From Paraburkholderia sp. IMGN_8 (lineage in GTDB: Bacteria; Pseudomonadota; Gammaproteobacteria; Burkholderiales; Burkholderiaceae), in contig NZ_CP150901.1 of the NCBI RefSeq assembly GCF_038050405.1, forward strand, positions 2,604,001-2,668,000: a stretch of DNA of 64,000 nt. Reading direction: 5' to 3'. This document shows positions 26,550-36,427 of the stretch, piece by piece. Numbering within the stretch: the first letter of the stretch is position 1; every line of letters starts with the position of its first letter. The translations under genes were made by a program, and so were the position numbers. The notes below the pieces were generated by a model. The model was not told the DNA's origin. It saw nothing but the letters and a program-made list of their open reading frames with translations, and did not search any database.

Positions 26550-27869
26550 ATGAGTACCACCATCCCGACAGCCGCACTGGTCGACAACCGCACGGCGCGC
26601 AGCCGCGCACGCAAAGCGGCGCTCGGCAGCTTTGTCGGCGCGGTCGTCGACTGGTACGACTTTCTTCTGTACGGCATTGTCGCCGCGCTCGTCTTCAATG
26701 CCGAGTTTTTCCCGAAGGTCAGCCCGGCGATGGGCACGCTCGCCGCGTTCGCCACCTTTGGCGTCGGCTTCCTGTTCCGGCCGCTCGGCGGCTTCGTGTT
26801 CGGCCACTTCGGCGACCGGCTCGGCCGCAAGCGCATGCTGGTGCTGACCGTGATGATGATGGGCCTGTCCACCGCGGCGATCGGTCTGCTGCCGGCTTTC
26901 TCCAGCATCGGCTGGTGGGCGCCGGTGCTGCTCGTGACATTGCGTGCGATCCAGGGTTTCGCGGTGGGCGGCGAATGGGGCGGCGCGGCGTTGATGGCCG
27001 TCGAAAGCGCGCCGGAGAAGAAGAAGGCGTTCTACAGCAGCGGTGTGCAGGTCGGCTACGGCGTGGGCCTCGTGCTCGCGACAGGACTGGTCGCGATCAT
27101 CAGCCGTTCGATGGACAACGCGTCGTTCCTGAGCTGGGGCTGGCGTCTGCCGTTTCTGTTCAGCGTCGTGCTGGTGCTGATCGCGCTGTGGATCCGCTCG
27201 AGCATGGAGGAGTCGAAGGAGTTCGTCGAGAAAGTCGGCGAGCACGGGGAACGCAGCGTGCGGCTGCCGATCGTCGAAGCGTTGCTGCAGCACCCGAAGG
27301 CCTTCCTGCTGATCATTGCGCTGCGCCTTGCCGAGTTGTTCACGATGTATATCGTGACCGCGTTCGCCCTGAACTACTCGACGGCGAATCTGCACATGCC
27401 GCGCGAGTTCTTTCTGTCGATCGGCCTGCTGGTCGGCGCGGTGAGCTGCGTGACGATTCCCTGTTTTGCGTGGCTCGCGGACCGCTTCGGCCGCCGGCGC
27501 GTGTATATCACCGGTGCGCTGATGGGCATGTTCAGCGCGGTGCCGTTCTTCCTCGCGCTGGACGCGCGCTCAACTGTGTGGATTGTGATCTTCGCCGTGA
27601 TGCTCGCCAATGTCGCGCACGACATGGTAGTCAGCGTGCAGCAACCGATGTTCACCGAACTGTTCGGCACCGAGTATCGCTACAGCGGCGCGGGCGTCGG
27701 TTATCAGGTGGCGAGCGTGGTCGGCGGCGGCTTCACGCCGTTTATCGCGGTGGCGCTGGTCAGCTTTGCCGGTGGCTCGTGGCATCCGGTGGCGGCTTAT
27801 CTGGCGATCGGTTGCCTGATCTCGGTGCTGGTGGCGGCAAAGATGAAGACCGGACGCACGGTCGTCTGA
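26550..27869 (+). CDS. MFS transporter, metabolite:H+ symporter (MHS) family
   Basis: This 439-residue, 12-helix inner-membrane symporter has SFVGAVVDWYDFLLYGIVAALVF in helix 1 and GVGFLFRPLGGFVFGHFGDRLGRKRML in loop 2-3. Both are signatures of the MHS family (KgtP, ProP, ShiA relatives), which import carboxylates, betaines or shikimate with protons. Location inside the oxalate region suggests a small organic acid. It is transcribed alone between a promoter spacer and a strong terminator. Confidence 0.88.
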   Translation: MSTTIPTAALVDNRTARSRARKAALGSFVGAVVDWYDFLLYGIVAALVFNAEFFPKVSPAMGTLAAFATFGVGFLFRPLGGFVFGHFGDRLGRKRMLVLTVMMMGLSTAAIGLLPAFSSIGWWAPVLLVTLRAIQGFAVGGEWGGAALMAVESAPEKKKAFYSSGVQVGYGVGLVLATGLVAIISRSMDNASFLSWGWRLPFLFSVVLVLIALWIRSSMEESKEFVEKVGEHGERSVRLPIVEALLQHPKAFLLIIALRLAELFTMYIVTAFALNYSTANLHMPREFFLSIGLLVGAVSCVTIPCFAWLADRFGRRRVYITGALMGMFSAVPFFLALDARSTVWIVIFAVMLANVAHDMVVSVQQPMFTELFGTEYRYSGAGVGYQVASVVGGGFTPFIAVALVSFAGGSWHPVAAYLAIGCLISVLVAAKMKTGRTVV

Positions 27870-28302
27870 TCCGGGCCTCGGCTGTTGCAGCGGGCCGGCG
27901 TGGCGAGGTTGCCACTGCCGGCCCGCTTTGTTTTTGGCGCCGGGTTTCTGGTAGTCGAGCTCTTTTCTTTTACCTGTCTCTCTCCTTCCTGCCGGTTCCG
28001 GTCTTCCATTTGCGCGCCATTCGATAGGCGCCCCTCGTGAATGAGCGCTGCGTTGCCTCAAACCGAAGGATTACGGTTGCATTTCACGCAGGTTATTTCC
28101 TTATGCATTTACATCTCATATTGCAAAGCCAGATTGCGCGTCCTATCGTTCGTCCGAATAATCGTTGGCCACAAAAATGTATGCATCATATGAAGTCAAT
28201 GAACATAATTCGCCCGCGTTGATCACGTAATTTTTACACCGCGACACCTCAAGCATTTGTTTTAGGCGCCGATAACAAAGAAATCGTTTACGGAGACCGA
28301 CC
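27870..28302. other. Spacer between MHS and OFA transporters
   Basis: The first part holds the MHS terminator (27889-27935). The second half, about 28070-28260, is AT-rich and should contain the OFA transporter promoter. No gene is seen. Confidence 0.5.
27889..27935 (+). terminator. Intrinsic terminator of MHS transporter gene
   Basis: AGCGGGCCGGC (27889-27899) pairs perfectly with GCCGGCCCGCT (27917-27927). The loop carries a second stem, GTGGC/GCCAC, and TTGTTTTT follows. This is a very stable rho-independent terminator 20 bp past the stop codon. Confidence 0.92.
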
Positions 28303-29706
28303 ATGAGCAGCATCACTGAGCCGAGCGGCAATCAAGGCTCTGTCCCATTCTTTTCCAAACAGGCCACCGTCGCGAAACCGGGGTTCTCGCGCTGGATGGT
28401 TCCGCCCGCGGCTCTCGCCGTTCACCTCTGTATCGGCCAGGCGTACGCCTTTTCCGTGTTCAATGGTCCGCTGACCAAAGTCATCGGCATCACGCAATCC
28501 ACCGCGGACGACTGGCCGCTGACTTCGCTTGGCTGGATCTTTTCGCTGGCGATCGTGTTTCTCGGTTTGTCGGCGGCGTTTGCCGGCAAGTGGCTTGAAC
28601 ACGTCGGTCCGCGCCGCACGATGTTCACCGCGGCATGCTGCTTCGGCGGCGGCTTTCTGGTATCCGCGCTCGGCGTGTATCTGCATCAGATCGCGTTGCT
28701 GTATCTCGGCTACGGCGTGATCGGCGGCATCGGGCTCGGCCTCGGCTATGTCTCGCCGGTGTCGACGCTGATCCGCTGGTTCCCGGACCGCCGCGGCATG
28801 GCGACCGGCATGGCGATCATGGGCTTCGGCGGCGGCGCGATGATTGCCGCGCCGCTCTCCGTGGCGCTGATGAACCACTTCAAGAGCGCGACCAGCGTCG
28901 GCGTGGCCGAGACCTTCGTCGTGCTCGGCATTGCGTACTTCATCTCGATGTCGATCGGCGCACTGGCGATCCGCGTGCCGCCCGCCGACTGGAAGCCGGC
29001 CGGCTGGACTCCGCCCGCGACCAATCAGAACAAGATGATTTCGCGCAACCACGTGCATATCGACCAGGCGCTGAAGACACCGCAGTTCTATCTGATCTGG
29101 CTGGTGCTGTTCCTGAACGTGACGGCCGGCATCGGCATTCTCGGCCAGGCTTCGGTGATGATTCAGGAGAGCTTCAAGGACACCGTGACGGCAGCCGCGG
29201 CGGCTGGTTTCGTCGGCTTGCTGTCGTTGTTCAACATGGGCGGCCGATTTGTGTGGGCATCGGCTTCTGACTGGATCGGCCGCAAGAACACCTACTTCAT
29301 CTTCTTCGCGCTCGGCGCCGTGTTGTACTACCTCGTGCCGGGCTTCGCCGCTTCGGGCCAGATCGCGCTGTTCGTGCTCGCTTACTGCGTGATCCTGTCG
29401 ATGTACGGCGGCGGCTTCGCGACGGTGCCGGCGTATCTCGCGGACATGTTCGGCACGGCGTTTGTCGGCGGCATTCACGGCCGGCTGTTGACCGCATGGG
29501 CCGCGGCGGGCGTGGCGGGTCCGGTGCTGGTGAACTACATCCGAGCGTATCAAGTGGCACATGGCGTTGCAAAAGCAGATGCCTACACGATGACGATTCA
29601 CATCATGGTCGTGCTGCTGGTGATCGGTTTCGTCTGCAATCTGCTGGTCAAGCGTGTGGCCGACAAGCACCACATGACCGATGCACAACTCGCTAAAGGC
29701 GCCTAA
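28303..29706 (+). CDS. OFA-family MFS transporter (oxalate/formate antiporter type) with small partner
   Basis: This 467-residue, 12-helix carrier has PPAALAVHLCIGQAYAFSVFNGPLTKV, the OFA signature in helix 1. Other family blocks are GYVSPVSTLIRWFPDRRGMATGMAIMGFGGGAMI and PAYLADMFGTAFVGGIHGRLLTAWA. It belongs to the YhjX/OFA branch that exchanges oxalate, formate or other monocarboxylates. A cytoplasmic tail of about 25 residues extends past helix 12. It is followed after 10 bp by a 42-residue membrane gene, the usual small-subunit arrangement. Confidence 0.88.
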   Translation: MSSITEPSGNQGSVPFFSKQATVAKPGFSRWMVPPAALAVHLCIGQAYAFSVFNGPLTKVIGITQSTADDWPLTSLGWIFSLAIVFLGLSAAFAGKWLEHVGPRRTMFTAACCFGGGFLVSALGVYLHQIALLYLGYGVIGGIGLGLGYVSPVSTLIRWFPDRRGMATGMAIMGFGGGAMIAAPLSVALMNHFKSATSVGVAETFVVLGIAYFISMSIGALAIRVPPADWKPAGWTPPATNQNKMISRNHVHIDQALKTPQFYLIWLVLFLNVTAGIGILGQASVMIQESFKDTVTAAAAAGFVGLLSLFNMGGRFVWASASDWIGRKNTYFIFFALGAVLYYLVPGFAASGQIALFVLAYCVILSMYGGGFATVPAYLADMFGTAFVGGIHGRLLTAWAAAGVAGPVLVNYIRAYQVAHGVAKADAYTMTIHIMVVLLVIGFVCNLLVKRVADKHHMTDAQLAKGA

Positions 29707-29716
29707 GGAGACTCGT

Positions 29717-29845
29717 ATGTCGACAACTCAAGCCGTTCATCCGACCAACAAGGTCAAACTCGCCGTCTTCTGGCTGTACGTGACGATTCCGCTGGCATGG
29801 GGTGTGGTGAATACCCTCTCGCAAGCGATGAAACTGTTCAAGTAA
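29717..29845 (+). CDS. MFS transporter small subunit (OFA partner), 42 aa
   Basis: The short frame begins MSTTQAVHPTNKVKLAVFW and has one transmembrane helix (about residues 14-34, FWLYVTIPLAWGVVNTL), ending KLFK. TAAGGAG 7 bp before the ATG is a strong ribosome-binding site and overlaps the OFA stop region, so the two genes are coupled. Small one-helix proteins encoded directly after OFA transporters form a recognised partner family; this fits in length, position and topology. Confidence 0.8.
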   Translation: MSTTQAVHPTNKVKLAVFWLYVTIPLAWGVVNTLSQAMKLFK

Positions 29846-29871
29846 GCGCGCGGGCCCGGCACAGCTACCGT

Positions 29872-30297
29872 CTAGATCTTCTCGAACAGCACGTCCTGTG
29901 CGCCTTCCCACAGCACCTTGGTGCCGAGTTCACGCAGCTTCTCCTTACCTTCGACAATGGTCAGGAAGTGATTGCCCGCGAGCTGCCCCATCTTGCTCGC
30001 GAAGCAGCACGAGCCATACGCGAGGATGATCTCCGTTTCGCTGTAGCCACCCGGGTAGAACAGGATGTCGCCGACCGACGGGTGGCTCGTGTGATTCTCG
30101 AAGCCGACCGCCGCGCCGTCGTTTTCCAGCTTGAAGTCGCCGAGCGGCACCCAGCAGCCCTCGCCGCTCCAGCGCACGTGGATGATCTTCTGGCGGTACG
30201 GCAGCAGTTTCAGGAAGGCGGCCACGGTTTGCGGCGCGTCCGGATGGGTTTCGGCGGTAAACACATGGCCGCATGAAGTGATTCGAAGTCGGGTCAT
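29872..30297 (-). CDS. DUF3830-family protein
   Basis: The 141-residue soluble protein matches DUF3830: TSCGHVFTAETHPDAPQTV, HVRWSGEGCWVPLG, DILFYPGGYSETEIILAYG and GQLAGNHFLTIVEG. The fold is cyclophilin-like and its catalytic role is unknown. ATG 30297 starts MTRLRITS. It is convergent with the OFA transporter pair, so not in its operon. Such proteins often sit near transport and amidohydrolase genes. Confidence 0.8.
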   Translation of the reverse strand: MTRLRITSCGHVFTAETHPDAPQTVAAFLKLLPYRQKIIHVRWSGEGCWVPLGDFKLENDGAAVGFENHTSHPSVGDILFYPGGYSETEIILAYGSCCFASKMGQLAGNHFLTIVEGKEKLRELGTKVLWEGAQDVLFEKI

Positions 30298-30751
30298 CGC
30301 TGGATATCCGGTGTAACGGGTTGAATGGAGTGGTCGGTCAGACGCCGGCTGGGCCAAGCCGTTGGCGCGATATTTTGTCGGCCGGTGCACGCCTTCGACA
30401 GATACAGTCGCCTTGCATCCGGTCAGGCCAGTTGAAAAAAAGAGTATGTAAGCAGCATCGAGGCCAGCAGGTGCCAACTCTCCCCCCGCGTCCTCCCCGA
30501 AAGTTCGTAGTTTGCAAGCCACGCAATGCGCAGCACACTTCGAAAAGTGTGTGATTGCCGCCATGGCGGCTCGTCGGGCTTTGCACTCAATGATTCCCCT
30601 CGGCCCCTGGCGATACGTTCCGCGCCGTAGCTTGTGACATCTTCCCGCGCCGCACAATGTTTACGCCGAAGATCATCCAGGCGGCGGCGGTGTTGCCGGC
30701 CGGCGGTCGCGGGCTCTCATCCAGCCCTGCCCGCCGCGCAAACCGTAGATC
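30298..30751. other. Intergenic region with small palindromes
   Basis: This 454-bp spacer has no convincing gene. It holds the DUF3830 promoter, a hairpin CACACTT/AAGTGTG with a CGAA loop (30534-30551) and a 14-bp perfect palindrome GCCGCCATGGCGGC (30557-30570). Neither has a T-run. Confidence 0.4.
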
Positions 30752-31666
30752 TCAGCCGCGCGACCGGTAAGCAAGCGGCGTCACGCCATAGCCACGCTTG
30801 AACTGCACGGAGAAATGACTGGCATTCTCGAAACCAACCGCAATGGCAATTTGCAGCACGGTCTGATCGGTAGCGCGCAGCAGCCTCGCTGCTTCCTCGA
30901 GCCGCAAGCGCGTGACGAACTGATGTGGCGTTTCGCCAGTCTCGCGGCGAAACACGCGCGCAAAGTGAAAACTGCTGAGTCCGGCGTGCGCGGCCAGTTC
31001 GCTGATCGCCAGATCGGCGGCAAGATTGGCGCGGACATAGTCGGTCACGCGGCGGATGCGGCGCGGCACCAGGCGCTCGGGCCCCGCAGCCTGCCCGGCT
31101 GAACCGGCGTTGCGGCCGCGCGAATAATGCTGCAACAGATGCGCGGCAAGCGCGTGAACCAGCGCGTCGACGTAAAGACGCGAGTCGGCCGGGTCACTGG
31201 CAGCGCGATGCAATGCACCGAGCATCGACGCGATCAGCGGATCGTGAAACTGCATGGCGTCGCCCAGCGACAACTCGCGTGAACCGCCCAATTCCATCTG
31301 GTCGGCCACGCTGTCGATCAGGCTGTGCTCAAGATGCAGGTGGACGGTCGACAACGGTTCGTCGCTGATCGAGCGCCAGCGCCAGGAGATCGGCGCGGGC
31401 GGCACGAACCAGACGTCGCCCATGCGCAGGTCGGCACTCTCCCAGCGGCCGCTGAGGTTGCGCTCGAGATGCTCGGCGCCGCTGCCGAGGGTCATCAGCG
31501 TGACGTCCTGCAAGCCGGGCGCCTCCAGCAGTTCCTGCTCGGCCGGTTCAAGATACGAGCGCAGCACCAGGTGCCGCCACGGACGGTCGACGCTCGAGAC
31601 CAGTTTCTGGCCCGCCATGTAGCGGTCGTAGGCGAGCGTTGTTGTCAGCTTTGGAATTCTTGCCAT
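30752..31666 (-). CDS. AraC-family transcriptional regulator
   Basis: The 304-residue protein has an N-terminal cupin-like sensing domain (about 1-190) and the C-terminal double HTH, from RRVTDYVRANLAADLAISELAAHAGLSSFHFARVFRRETG to ASHFSVQFKRGYGVTPLAYR. ATG 31666 (MARIPKL) has a CAGGAG box. The flanking genes are a DUF3830 gene on the same strand and a divergent LuxR-type gene. The target is unknown. Confidence 0.87.
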   Translation of the reverse strand: MARIPKLTTTLAYDRYMAGQKLVSSVDRPWRHLVLRSYLEPAEQELLEAPGLQDVTLMTLGSGAEHLERNLSGRWESADLRMGDVWFVPPAPISWRWRSISDEPLSTVHLHLEHSLIDSVADQMELGGSRELSLGDAMQFHDPLIASMLGALHRAASDPADSRLYVDALVHALAAHLLQHYSRGRNAGSAGQAAGPERLVPRRIRRVTDYVRANLAADLAISELAAHAGLSSFHFARVFRRETGETPHQFVTRLRLEEAARLLRATDQTVLQIAIAVGFENASHFSVQFKRGYGVTPLAYRSRG

Positions 31667-31848
31667 CGCGTCTCCTGAAATATGCCGCATGCAAAAGAGA
31701 GAACCCTGCGGGTCCCGCGCCCGTTCACAAGCGGTCAGCGCAAGATCTCAAAAATGATAGCAAGGAACCGGCTACCGTAATATTTGGAAATAGTTAATCA
31801 TCCAGGTTGTCGTCCATCACGCGTTTCGAACGCCGGAGCTACCGTTTC

Positions 31849-32853
31849 ATGGAACACGAATGCGATACGCTGCCGCATTGGCTGACCGGCTCGCCGCAAG
31901 GCGAAGCCGGCCGGGCGTCGGCATCTTACAACTCAGCGGTTACCGCACAATCGGCTTACCCAGCCGACGCGCGGCGACCGGAGAACTCAGCCCACGCGGC
32001 TGAAGCAACCAGGGCGGCAGTCCGCACGGCATCGTCAGGCATGGTGCCGGCCGGCTTTCTCACGCTCTTCACCGAGGAGGAAATCGGCGCGCCCTTGCCT
32101 GCCGCGCGGCGGGCCATGCCCGTCATCAGTCCACTGGTGCGTTTTGGCAGTGCGCAGGACCGCATCGAATTCGTGCGGGAGCGCATCAAACAGCTCGGCT
32201 TCGACTCGTTCAGCTATTCGGCCACGCGCACCACCGCGCATCACAAGACGATGTTCGTGCTGACCAGCTACGAGTCGCAGACGTGGCTCACGCGTTATTT
32301 CCGCGAGCGTTATTTCGAGCTCGATCCGCGTGTCGCGCTCGCGTCGCCGACCGGCCTGCCGTTTTTATGGAACACGGCCGACATGCGCGCCGACCTGCCG
32401 CGTGCGCAAATGCGCAGCGAGCGGCTCTGCGGTCTGATCGACATGCTGGAGGCGACCGGCCGCAAGAGCGGGATTCTCACGCAGATGCCGCTACCCGAGC
32501 CGGAGCTGAGCGCGAGCCTGTGCTTCAACTCGGCGATCGCCAACCCGCGCTGGATGACCGAATCGATCGTGGCCGAGACGCTGATGTTCGCGCACACGAT
32601 CCACGAATTCATCTGGACGCACGCGAAAAGCGTGATCGGCATTGCGCCCGCTCAGCAGCAGCGCGTCACGCTGAGCAACTTGCAGCATGCGGTGCTGAAG
32701 GCGGTCGTGCAAGGACAGCGCGACAAGGAAATCGCCTACTTCCTCGGGCTGTCGCCGCACAACGTCGACTACCACCTGCGCCGGCTGCGGCAACTGTTCA
32801 ACGTGCGCAACCGCGTGCAGTTGATCAACGTCGCGCAGGGGTATGTGTCGTGA
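31849..32853 (+). CDS. LuxR-type regulator with autoinducer-binding domain (LuxR solo)
   Basis: The 334-residue protein has an unusually long N-terminal extension of about 85 residues. An autoinducer-binding domain follows, then a C-terminal HTH (LSNLQHAVLKAVVQGQRDKEIAYFLGLSPHNVDYHLRRL). The acyl-homoserine-lactone pocket signature appears kept: Trp and Tyr in QTWLTRYF, the Asp-Pro of FELDPRV, Trp in PFLWNT and a Gly in KSGILTQ. No luxI gene is nearby, so it is an orphan receptor. ATG 31849 is preferred to TTG 31807. It is divergent from the AraC gene. Confidence 0.83.
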   Translation: MEHECDTLPHWLTGSPQGEAGRASASYNSAVTAQSAYPADARRPENSAHAAEATRAAVRTASSGMVPAGFLTLFTEEEIGAPLPAARRAMPVISPLVRFGSAQDRIEFVRERIKQLGFDSFSYSATRTTAHHKTMFVLTSYESQTWLTRYFRERYFELDPRVALASPTGLPFLWNTADMRADLPRAQMRSERLCGLIDMLEATGRKSGILTQMPLPEPELSASLCFNSAIANPRWMTESIVAETLMFAHTIHEFIWTHAKSVIGIAPAQQQRVTLSNLQHAVLKAVVQGQRDKEIAYFLGLSPHNVDYHLRRLRQLFNVRNRVQLINVAQGYVS

Positions 32854-32928
32854 TGGCTGTGCGTTGATTTCGCGCATGGCGTGCTCGCCGGCGGCACCGG
32901 TCAGCACGCCATACGCACGGCAGTGCCA

Positions 32929-33690
32929 TCAGGACTTGAGACGATAGCCCGTCTTGAAGATCCACGCGACGATCGCCAGAAACACGGCGAGAAACACCGC
33001 GGTCATGCCAAGGCTCACGCCGACGTTCACATCGGCGATACCGTAGAAGCTCCAGCGAAAGCCGCTGACCAGATAGACGATCGGATTGAACAGCGTCACG
33101 ACCTTCCAGAACGGCGGCAACATGTTGACCGCATAGAAACTGCCGCCGAGAAACGTCAGCGGCGTGATGATCAGCAGTGGCACAAGTTGCAACTTCTCGA
33201 AGCTATCGGCCCAGATGCCGATGATGAACCCGAACAGACTGAAGGTCACCGCGGTCAGCACGAGAAACAGGATCATCCAGAACGGGTGCTGCACTTGCAA
33301 CGGCACGAACAGTCCTGCGGTCGCGAGAATGATCAGGCCAAGCAGAATCGATTTCGTCGCCGCCGCGCCCACATAGCTCACGACGATCTCCAGATACGAA
33401 ACCGGCGCCGACAGCAACTCATAGATCGTCCCGGTGAAGCGCGGAAAGTAAATCCCGAACGATGCGTTCGAAATGCTTTGCGACAGCAACGAGAGCATGA
33501 TCAATCCCGGCACGATGAACGCGCCGTAACTGATACCGTCCACTTCCTTGATACGCGAACCGATTGCGGCCCCGAACACGACGAAGTAAAGCGAAGTAGA
33601 AATCACCGGCGCGATGATGCTTTGCATCAACGTGCGCCATGTGCGCGCCATTTCGAACTTGTAGATCGCGCGAATTGCGTAAAGATTCAT
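32929..33690 (-). CDS. ABC-2 type transporter permease
   Basis: This 253-residue integral membrane protein with six helices has the ABC-2 signature near its centre ([42 protein letters not shown]). It is the YadH/NodJ-type permease of small export systems. It overlaps the ATPase gene by 4 bp (ATGA), so the two are translated together. The exported substrate is unknown. Confidence 0.9.
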   Translation of the reverse strand: MNLYAIRAIYKFEMARTWRTLMQSIIAPVISTSLYFVVFGAAIGSRIKEVDGISYGAFIVPGLIMLSLLSQSISNASFGIYFPRFTGTIYELLSAPVSYLEIVVSYVGAAATKSILLGLIILATAGLFVPLQVQHPFWMILFLVLTAVTFSLFGFIIGIWADSFEKLQLVPLLIITPLTFLGGSFYAVNMLPPFWKVVTLFNPIVYLVSGFRWSFYGIADVNVGVSLGMTAVFLAVFLAIVAWIFKTGYRLKS

Positions 33691-34634
33691 TGGTCACCTC
33701 GGAGCAGACTGACAAAGATGTCTTCGAGCGAACTTTGCGTGGTATGCAGGTCCTTGAAACGGATGCCGGAATCGTCGAGCGCTTTGAGCAGCGCGATGAT
33801 GTCGGTGCGGCCGCCGTCGCCTTCATACGTGTAAATCAGTTCGTTGCCGCCGTTCGCGACATCCAGGCCATACCCGGTCAGTGTCGGGGGCACCTGCTCC
33901 AACGGACTATCCAGCTGCAACGTCAACTGCTTCTTGCCGAGCTTGCGCATCAGATCCGTTTTCTCTTCGACCAGCATGATCTCGCCCGCGTTGATCACGC
34001 CGACGCGGTCGGCCATTTCCTCGGCTTCGTCGATATAGTGGGTAGTGAGAATGATCGTCACGCCGCTCGCGGCGAGCGAGCGCACCAGCTTCCACATGTC
34101 GCGCCGCAACTCGACGTCGACACCGGCGGTGGGTTCGTCGAGAAACAGCACGCGCGGTTCATGCGAGAGCGCCTTCGCAATCAGCACGCGCCGCTTCATG
34201 CCGCCCGACAGCGTGATGATCTTGCTATTGCGCTTTTCCCACAGCGACAAATCGCGCAATACCTTTTCGACGTAAGCGGGGTTTTTCGGCTTGCCGAACA
34301 GTCCGCGGCTGAACGAGACGGTCGCCCAGACGGTTTCGAACGAGTCCGTGGTGAGTTCCTGCGGCACCAGACCGATTAACGAACGCGCGCCACGGTAATC
34401 GGCCGCGATGTCGCGGCCGTCCACCGTCACGCTGCCTTCGCTCGCATTGACGATGCCGCAGATGATGCTGATCAGCGTGGTTTTGCCCGCGCCGTTCGGG
34501 CCGAGCAAAGCGAAGATTTCTCCGCGGCGGATCGCCAGATTGACGTTTTTGAGTGCGTGAAAACCTGTGGCATAGGTTTTTGAAAGATTCGTAACCGAGA
34601 CGATTGGCTGCATGGATTCGACGATGGCAGACAC
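33687..34634 (-). CDS. ABC transporter ATP-binding protein (ABC-2 exporter)
   Basis: The 315-residue ATPase contains Walker [10 protein letters not shown], the signature LSGGMKRRV, Walker [14 protein letters not shown] and the H-loop [15 protein letters not shown]. The extra C-terminal 70 residues resemble the YadG subgroup. With the permease it forms an export complex. The Met-8 start ([10 protein letters not shown]) is an alternative. The operon has only these two genes. Confidence 0.92.
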   Translation of the reverse strand: MSAIVESMQPIVSVTNLSKTYATGFHALKNVNLAIRRGEIFALLGPNGAGKTTLISIICGIVNASEGSVTVDGRDIAADYRGARSLIGLVPQELTTDSFETVWATVSFSRGLFGKPKNPAYVEKVLRDLSLWEKRNSKIITLSGGMKRRVLIAKALSHEPRVLFLDEPTAGVDVELRRDMWKLVRSLAASGVTIILTTHYIDEAEEMADRVGVINAGEIMLVEEKTDLMRKLGKKQLTLQLDSPLEQVPPTLTGYGLDVANGGNELIYTYEGDGGRTDIIALLKALDDSGIRFKDLHTTQSSLEDIFVSLLRGDQ

Positions 34635-34759
34635 CGGGATTGGATTGGAAGGAGGCGGTGCGAACGCGCGACCGCACCCGCAATGTAAATGAAAGAGCGA
34701 AAACGTGCAGCGCGCCGTTGTTTTACTTTAAAAACGCGCAGGCTCTGCTCACCCCGCCC

Positions 34760-36427
34760 TCACGATTGCGCGCACACGAAACTGCTGGCGAGATTCAGAT
34801 TGCCCGTGCCCACATAACGTGGAAACAGCGGATAGCGGCACAATGGACGCGAGCGCCCGTTGGTCGCGGCGGCAATGTCGGTCGCGGTCAGTGTTTCAGG
34901 CGATGCGCCACGCGTCACCCAGTTGTCGAGCGCGCCGAGCAGATCCACCGACGGAATGAACACGCCGCTGCCGTGCTGGAAGCCCGGCACCATATAAAGC
35001 CGCATGAACGCGTTGACCTGGTCGATGCCGAAGCGATCGATCAGCGCTTCATAGTAGGCGATCGTCTGATTCGGGCTGATGACTTCGTCGGCGAGGCCTT
35101 GCAGCGTGATGAGCTTGCCGCCGCGTGCGATATAGCGCGTCAGGTCGGTGTTCATCGCGCCGATCGTCTGCGACAGCGCGAACAGTTGAGCGCGATATTT
35201 CCCCGGATGCTGCGGGTCGAATGTGAGCGAATCGAAACTCGCATCGCGCGCGACGAAATAGCGGATGTAGCCGTCGCCTTGCGCGAACAGGTAGCCGTTG
35301 GCCAGGAAGGTCGGCACCGGCAGCCGGCCGGGCTGACGCCCGAGCCCGAGCGTGCTGGTCAGATGGGTACCCTGGAATACGTTGTAGCCGTGATAGCCGC
35401 TGACGTCCCACGCCAGCCGGTATGGCAACGACAAACCATCGCGCATCACGAGCAAGGTGGATAGCTGTGCCTCGGTGAGGCATTCATCGTGCGACGGCCT
35501 ATGCCCGGCGCAGCGCATTGAGGCGACGATTTCCGCTTCGTGCTCGCGGCATGCGGCGACGTCGCTGATGATACCGTCCACCGCGCCGTCGAGCCGGTCG
35601 CACACCGCCAGCGTTCGTTGATACACGTGCTCGAGCAACGGCGGTGGAATGAAGCCGCCGCGCGTGGCGTATTCGGCCTGACCGAGTTTCACGCCGAGCA
35701 GACGGACGCCGGAAAAATTGAGCGCGGGCGAATTGGCGATCACGCCGTCGTAGTCGTCCGGAAAGCGCTGCATCACCGTGTAGCCTTCGCGCCCGCCGGT
35801 CGAACCGCCGGCGAAGTACATCCGTTGTGGCGGCCGGCCATAGGCGCGCGCAATGAGTGCAAGCGCCGCGTCATGCGTCTTCTTCAGATGCGCGTAGCCG
35901 AAATTCGTCACCGCTTCGTCGACCAGCCCGAAGATCGCGAGCGACGAATCCCCCACATGACCCGAGTCGTCGCCGAAAGTCGCATAGCCTTGCGCGAGCG
36001 GTGCACGATCCGGCGAAAACGGCATCACGCCGGTGCCGCTGACCACCACGCCGTTGTACCCGCCGCCGCCGATCTGCAGCGCGCGGCCATTCCAGCGGCG
36101 CGGCAGATTCAGGTCGAAACGGATATCGGGTGTGCTCGCGTTGAGCCCTTTGATGCGGCCGGTGATGCGGCAATATTCGCCGCCTTGCTGATTGCCGGGC
36201 GCGGTCGCGCCCACCATCGCCGCGTTTTCGATCTGCGCGCCGGCGGTGGGCATGGCGATGAGTTCGGGCGGCAACACGGCGCCGGCGAATTCCGCGCAAC
36301 GCATCGCGAGCGGCGCTTCCCTGGGCGCGCCAAACGCCTTGACAACGCTCAGCCATAGCATCGCACTGACGACCGTGATGACCGTGCGGGAAGCTGGTGT
36401 GCGCGTGCGGCGCGAACGCGCCCTCAT
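34760..36427 (-). CDS. Tannase/feruloyl esterase-family secreted hydrolase
   Basis: The 555-residue alpha/beta-hydrolase has an N-terminal signal-like hydrophobic segment after a basic leader (about residues 14-33). The oxyanion/nucleophile block is YFAGGSTGGREG with Ser209. The conserved paired cysteines (CDRLDGAVDGIISDVAAC, CAGHRPSHDECL) and the catalytic His in MVPGFQHGSGV follow. Members cleave ester bonds of gallate or ferulate in plant polyphenols and hemicellulose. The start codon overlaps the stop of the OpgC-like gene by 4 bp. Secretion to periplasm or outside is expected. Confidence 0.85.
   Translation of the reverse strand: MRARSRRTRTPASRTVITVVSAMLWLSVVKAFGAPREAPLAMRCAEFAGAVLPPELIAMPTAGAQIENAAMVGATAPGNQQGGEYCRITGRIKGLNASTPDIRFDLNLPRRWNGRALQIGGGGYNGVVVSGTGVMPFSPDRAPLAQGYATFGDDSGHVGDSSLAIFGLVDEAVTNFGYAHLKKTHDAALALIARAYGRPPQRMYFAGGSTGGREGYTVMQRFPDDYDGVIANSPALNFSGVRLLGVKLGQAEYATRGGFIPPPLLEHVYQRTLAVCDRLDGAVDGIISDVAACREHEAEIVASMRCAGHRPSHDECLTEAQLSTLLVMRDGLSLPYRLAWDVSGYHGYNVFQGTHLTSTLGLGRQPGRLPVPTFLANGYLFAQGDGYIRYFVARDASFDSLTFDPQHPGKYRAQLFALSQTIGAMNTDLTRYIARGGKLITLQGLADEVISPNQTIAYYEALIDRFGIDQVNAFMRLYMVPGFQHGSGVFIPSVDLLGALDNWVTRGASPETLTATDIAAATNGRSRPLCRYPLFPRYVGTGNLNLASSFVCAQS

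Noticed and set aside
28288..29688. A 466-codon open frame antisense to the OFA transporter
   Set aside because: Composition is typical of a shadow frame (His/Arg/Glu-rich), with no recognisable motif; the sense frame is a clear 12-helix transporter.
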